A stretch of 64,000 nt of DNA from Oerskovia merdavium. GTDB taxonomy: Bacteria; Actinomycetota; Actinomycetes; Actinomycetales; Cellulomonadaceae. Shown piece by piece: positions 60,613-64,000 of this stretch. Numbering within the stretch: position 1 is the first letter of the stretch; each line of letters starts with the position of its first letter. Location: NCBI RefSeq assembly GCF_014836755.1, contig NZ_JACSQF010000002.1, positions 1 through 64,000 on the forward strand. Direction: 5' to 3'. A program made the position numbers and the translations under genes. Below the pieces are notes generated by a model. The model ran no database searches and had not been told where the DNA came from. It was given only the letters and a program-made list of their open reading frames with translations.

Positions 60613-60962
60613 GGCCCGGCGACCGGGGTTCGGGGACCGTGCTCGCACTCGGTCTGATCGCGGTCGCGCTCGTCCTGGGGCTCGCGCTCGCGGCCTTGTC
60701 GTCCGCGCAGGGCGCGCGGGGACAGGCTCAGACGGCAGCGGACCTCGCGGCCGTCGCCGGGGCGACCGCCCTCCAGGGGGGTTGGGACGCGTGCCCGACG
60801 GCGCGCGAGACCGCGGAGCGCAACGGCGCCGTGGTCGCGGCGTGCGTCGAGCAGGGCGACGGGGTGGTCAGGGTCGACGTCACGCGCGAGGCGACGGGAT
60901 GGGCCGGGGCGCTGGGGACGGCGCGGGCCGCGGCACGGGCGGGACCGGTGTCGGCACGGTGA
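60609..60962 (+). CDS. Rv3654c-like TadE-like protein of the helicase/secretion neighbourhood
   Basis: A 117-residue protein: GDRGSGTVLALGLIAVALVL is a prepilin-like N-terminus, and QAQTAADLAAVAGATALQGG is the DUF2134/TadG-like segment with a conserved alanine-rich helix. It corresponds to the small protein after TadE in actinobacterial Tad loci. GTG start overlapping the tadE stop. The next gene is convergent. Confidence 0.8.
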   Translation: MRPGDRGSGTVLALGLIAVALVLGLALAALSSAQGARGQAQTAADLAAVAGATALQGGWDACPTARETAERNGAVVAACVEQGDGVVRVDVTREATGWAGALGTARAAARAGPVSAR

Positions 60963-60983
60963 CTCGTCGGGCCCGGGCCACGG

Positions 60984-63785
60984 TCACGCAGGCGCGTACG
61001 CGAGCACCGCGTCGAGCAGCCGGACCGCCGCGGCCTTGTCGAGCGGGTTGTTGAAGTTGCCGCACTTGGGCGACTGCACGCACGCGGGGCAGCCGTCCGT
61101 GCACGGGCAGCGCGAGATCGCGGCCCGGGTCGCGCGCAGCCACGTCGCCCCCAGGTGGAAGCCGCGCTCGGCGAAGCCCGCGCCGCCCGGGTAGGCGTCG
61201 TACACGAACACGGTCGCCTGCTCGGTGTCGACGTGCATCGCGGTCGACACCCCGCCCAGGTCCCAGCGGTCGCACGTCGCGAGCAGCGGCAGGAGGCCGA
61301 TCGACGCGTGCTCGGCCGCGTGGAGCGCTCCCGGCGCCGTCTCGGCGTCGATGCCCGCGGCCTCGAGGACGTCGGCCGGGACGGTCCACCACACGGCGGT
61401 CGTCGGGAGCGTGTGCTCGGGCAGGTCGAGCGGTTCGACACCCAGGATCTGGAGGTCCGGCAGGCGTCGGCGCTGGAAGCTCACGACCTGGCTCGTGACC
61501 TCGACAGGCCCGAACCCCCAGCCGATCGGCCCCCACCAGCGCTGGATCGCAGGGTGTGCGGCGTCGTTCGGTGCCGAACCCTGCGGGACGGACGGCTCGT
61601 CGCCCGGGGCGGGCTCCGCCGTCGGGCCGTCGCCCGACGGAGCCGAACCGACCGAGGCCTGGGCCTCGCCCCGGCCCTCGTCGCGGATCCCGTGGATCGC
61701 GATCTCCGTGACGGATCGCGACCACGTCCCGAAGTCGACGTCCCGGCGTGCGACGAGCGCGACGCCGTCGCGCAGGTCGAGGGTCTCCACGACGTAGCTC
61801 ACACCCTGGTGCACGTAGACCGCGCCGTCGTGGACCGACCCGTCGGCCGAGGCCGCGTCGACCGTGCCGAGCAGGCGGCCCGTGCCGGACTCGACCACGC
61901 GCACGGGCGAGCCGCCTGAGCCGCGCAGGTCGGTCATCGCGGCGGCGGACTGGGCGTGGGTCCAGTACCACCCGGACGCCCGACGGCGCAGCGCACCCCG
62001 CGCGACGAGCACGCCCAGGAGCTCGGTCACCGCGGCCGGGTCGCCGAACGTCGTGAGGTCCGACTGCCGGAGCGGGACCTCGGCGGCCGCCGCGCACAGG
62101 TGCGGTGCGAGGACGTACGGGTTGGCGGGGTCGAACACCGTGGCCTCGAGCGGGGCCGCGAAGATCGCCTCGGGGTGGTGCACGAGGTAGGTGTCGAGGG
62201 GGTCCTCGCGCGCGACGAACGCGACCAGGCCGTCGGCTCCTGCCCGCCCCGCGCGGCCCGCCTGCTGCCAGACCGACATGCGCGTGCCCGGCCAGCCCGC
62301 GATGAGGACCGCGTCGAGGCCCGAGATGTCGACACCGAGCTCGAGCGCGTTGGTCGTCGCGAGGCCGCGGACCGCGCCGCTGCGCAGCGCCTGCTCGAGC
62401 GCTCGGCGCTCCTCGGGCAGGTACCCGCCGCGGTACGCCGCGACGCGGCGCGCGAGCTGGGGCGAGACGACGCGCAGGTGGTCCTGGGTCTGGGTCGCGA
62501 CGGCCTCGGCCCCGCGGCGAGACCGGGTGAAGGCGAGCGTGCGGGCGCCCGCGGCCGTGAGGTCGGCCAGGAGGTCCGCGGCCTCGGCGGTCGCGGACCG
62601 GCGCGGGCGCTCGGGCGGGTCGCCGGGGGTCGCGGGCTCGTCGGGGTCGCTCGTCAGGCCCAGCTCGTCGTGGGCCGTGGGGTCGATCAGCAGGGCCTCG
62701 GCGAGTGCCGCGTCGGCCGCCGGGTCGTTCGCCGCCGCGGCGCGGGCCTGCGCGGCCTCGTAACCCAGGACCTCCGGGGGCTGCCAGAGCGCGAACGTCT
62801 TGCGCCCCGCGGGGCTCGTGTCGGTGTCGACCGTGACGATCTGCTCGGGCGGGACCCCGATGAGCCGGCCGGCGCTCGCCGCGGGGTCGGCCGTGGTGGC
62901 CGAGGCGACGACGAAGGTGAGGCGGTTCCGGGGGGTGCCGGCCGGAGCGGACGACCCGGCTGGTGGCGCCGGCGCGTAGTGCGCCTGGAGCCGGGCGAGC
63001 CGCCGCAGCACGAGCGCCACGTGCGCCCCGAACACGCCCCGGTAGGAGTGCCCCTCGTCGACGACGACGTAGCGCAGGTTCCGCAGGAACCGCGCCCAGC
63101 GGCGGTGGTTGGGCATGAGCGCGAAGTGCAGGAAGTCGGGGTTGGTCAGCACGACGTCGGCGTACTCCTGGACCCACTTGCGCTCCTCGAACGAGGTGTC
63201 GCCGTCGCACGTCGAGACCTTGACGTCGTTCGCGCGCGACGCGTCGAGCAGGCGCTGGAGACCGTTGACCTGGTCGGCCGCGAGGGCCTTGGTCGGGCTC
63301 AGGTAGAGGACCGTGCCGCGCGACCGGGCGCTCTCGATCCGGCCGGGCGCCAGCGTCTCGGCCGCGCGGTCGGCGCGCACCGCGGTGAGCGCGGGCAGCC
63401 AGAACGCGAGCGACTTGCCCGAGCCGGTCGAGGTCGCGAGCGCGACGTGCCGACCCGACCAGGCGGCCTCGGCCGCCTCGACCTGGTGCGCCCACGGTCG
63501 CTCGACGCCCATCGAGCGGTAGCCCGCCACGAGCGAGGCGTCGGCCCAGCCGGGCCAGTCGGCGTGCTGACCGGGGCGCCCGGGCAGGTGCTCGACGTGC
63601 GTCAGCCGGTCGGCGCGGCGGCCGCCTGCGAGCAGGACGTCGAGCAGGGCGCCGGGACGGTCGGGCACGGTCGGCAGACCCGTGCTGGTGCGGTCGCGAG
63701 CGTCCGGGTCGCCGGTGGGCGAGGAGCCGCGCGACGGGCTGGTCGACGCGGCGTCCGGTTCCGGGGTTCGCGACGGGCTGGGCAC
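60984..63785 (-). CDS. DEAD/DEAH superfamily 2 helicase with C-terminal DUF1998 zinc cluster (MrfA/YprA-like)
   Basis: A 933-residue SF2 helicase. Walker A is VALATSTGSGKSLAFWLPAL, motif II RYVVVDEGHSYRGVFGAHVA (DEGH), motif III ATTADPAASAGRL region, motif V TTNALELGVDISGLDAVLIA and motif VI WQQAGRAGRAGADGLVAFVA. The C-terminal DUF1998 has four cysteines in CPCTDGCPACVQSPKCGNFN. It matches B. subtilis MrfA, a DNA-repair helicase for mitomycin damage, and the helicase that closes Tad loci in mycobacteria (Rv3649). GTG start at 63785. Convergent with the Tad genes. Confidence 0.92.
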   Translation of the reverse strand: MPSPSRTPEPDAASTSPSRGSSPTGDPDARDRTSTGLPTVPDRPGALLDVLLAGGRRADRLTHVEHLPGRPGQHADWPGWADASLVAGYRSMGVERPWAHQVEAAEAAWSGRHVALATSTGSGKSLAFWLPALTAVRADRAAETLAPGRIESARSRGTVLYLSPTKALAADQVNGLQRLLDASRANDVKVSTCDGDTSFEERKWVQEYADVVLTNPDFLHFALMPNHRRWARFLRNLRYVVVDEGHSYRGVFGAHVALVLRRLARLQAHYAPAPPAGSSAPAGTPRNRLTFVVASATTADPAASAGRLIGVPPEQIVTVDTDTSPAGRKTFALWQPPEVLGYEAAQARAAAANDPAADAALAEALLIDPTAHDELGLTSDPDEPATPGDPPERPRRSATAEAADLLADLTAAGARTLAFTRSRRGAEAVATQTQDHLRVVSPQLARRVAAYRGGYLPEERRALEQALRSGAVRGLATTNALELGVDISGLDAVLIAGWPGTRMSVWQQAGRAGRAGADGLVAFVAREDPLDTYLVHHPEAIFAAPLEATVFDPANPYVLAPHLCAAAAEVPLRQSDLTTFGDPAAVTELLGVLVARGALRRRASGWYWTHAQSAAAMTDLRGSGGSPVRVVESGTGRLLGTVDAASADGSVHDGAVYVHQGVSYVVETLDLRDGVALVARRDVDFGTWSRSVTEIAIHGIRDEGRGEAQASVGSAPSGDGPTAEPAPGDEPSVPQGSAPNDAAHPAIQRWWGPIGWGFGPVEVTSQVVSFQRRRLPDLQILGVEPLDLPEHTLPTTAVWWTVPADVLEAAGIDAETAPGALHAAEHASIGLLPLLATCDRWDLGGVSTAMHVDTEQATVFVYDAYPGGAGFAERGFHLGATWLRATRAAISRCPCTDGCPACVQSPKCGNFNNPLDKAAAVRLLDAVLAYAPA

Positions 63786-63852
63786 GTCTTCGAGTCTCCC
63801 ACCTGGGGCGTGCCGGGCCGAACCGTCGAGCGGACGCTGTCCCCCGGGACCG

Positions 63853-63919
63853 CGAGGTAGGACGTCCTGCGCGACGTAGTACGCGAGGGGTTCTACCTCG
63901 CGCAGGACGTTCTACCTCG
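63853..63919. repeat. 22-bp inverted repeat with internal alternative hairpin
   Basis: 63853-63874 and 63898-63919 are inverted repeats matching at 21 of 22 positions (CGAGGTAGGACGTCCTGCGC start against TACCTCG end). Within the loop, CGCGAGG (63882-63888) can pair instead with CCTCGCG (63896-63902). TTCTACCTCG is also a direct repeat (63891 and 63910). Two mutually exclusive folds are possible. Confidence 0.75.
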
Positions 63920-63927
63920 GCAACTCA

Positions 63928-63959
63928 GGCAGTGCCGCAGTGACGCAGTGCCGCAGTGC
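63928..63959. repeat. 8-bp tandem repeat, CGCAGTGC x4 (one unit CGCAGTGA, first unit GGCAGTGC)
   Basis: Four units in exact 8-bp register just before the window end. The stretch 63786-64000 shows no gene. Confidence 0.85.
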
Positions 63960-64000
63960 CGCGGCGCGCGTCCGCCGCCCTCAGCCCGCGAACACCTGCC

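Overview
The window is very GC-rich DNA with frequent GTG and TTG starts, many 4-base ATGA/GTGA gene overlaps and many apparently leaderless genes. It encodes mycothiol synthase (mshD) and the actinobacterial Tad pilus set (Ssd, TadA, TadB, TadC, DUF4244, TadE). This points to an actinobacterium of the order Micrococcales, probably Cellulomonadaceae or a near relative. The genus is inferred; no 16S gene is present. The layout looks chromosomal: housekeeping and accessory genes are mixed, with one tRNA and no phage or classical insertion sequence.

0-12 kb: the tail of an FprA-like ferredoxin reductase; a mycothiol-dependent-isomerase-like/VOC pair; a nucleotidyltransferase-like/methyltransferase fusion; a sugar MFS transporter coupled to a GH2 glycosidase; and small metabolic or unknown genes (NAD(P)-binding, PNPOx-like, DUF2804, a methyltransferase). 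Between 10.8 and 11.36 kb lies a chain of hairpins ending in a terminator, then a hairpin that hides the start of a PAS-ANTAR gene, then tRNA-Lys.

12-20 kb: a methyltransferase, a cysteine-less HesB-like protein, and an island of a lipoprotein, a peptidoglycan-binding membrane-fusion adaptor (with a suspicious 17-G run), a MacB-like ATPase/permease, an ECF sigma factor and a CU044_5270-type membrane protein, followed by an M50-like protease.

20-31 kb: a DEAD-box helicase, msrB, a MarR/DUF2809 pair, a second MarR with an EmrB-type efflux pump and two operator-like sites, and a DUF47-PiT phosphate operon with a PHO-box-like upstream array. Next is a 1.34-kb cassette: an AbiEi/DUF559 nuclease-like gene bounded by four 46-bp palindromic repeats, two at each end in opposite orientation. 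This is the strongest candidate for an undescribed element.

31-50 kb: the mshD-ppk-mutT1 operon (mycothiol, polyphosphate, nucleotide-pool cleaning), a membrane-anchored esterase, a broken flavoprotein, an MFS transporter, a GNAT enzyme, a DMT-type permease, acetyl-CoA synthetase, a five-gene peptide ABC importer, malic enzyme and a HAD phosphatase.

50-64 kb: a cyclic-nucleotide-binding flavoprotein lacking the thioredoxin-reductase CxxC, then the Tad locus. The Tad locus is split: ssd-tadA-tadB-tadC at 52.6-55.8 kb and DUF4244-tadE-tadE-like-helicase at 60.0-63.8 kb. About 4.2 kb lie between them, carrying an XRE regulator, an ECF42-type sigma factor with two DGPF/YciI proteins, and an epoxide-hydrolase-like gene behind a 29-bp palindrome. 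Three separate intergenic regions carry 8-bp tandem repeats; the largest (ten copies) repeats a word also found upstream of both Tad blocks.
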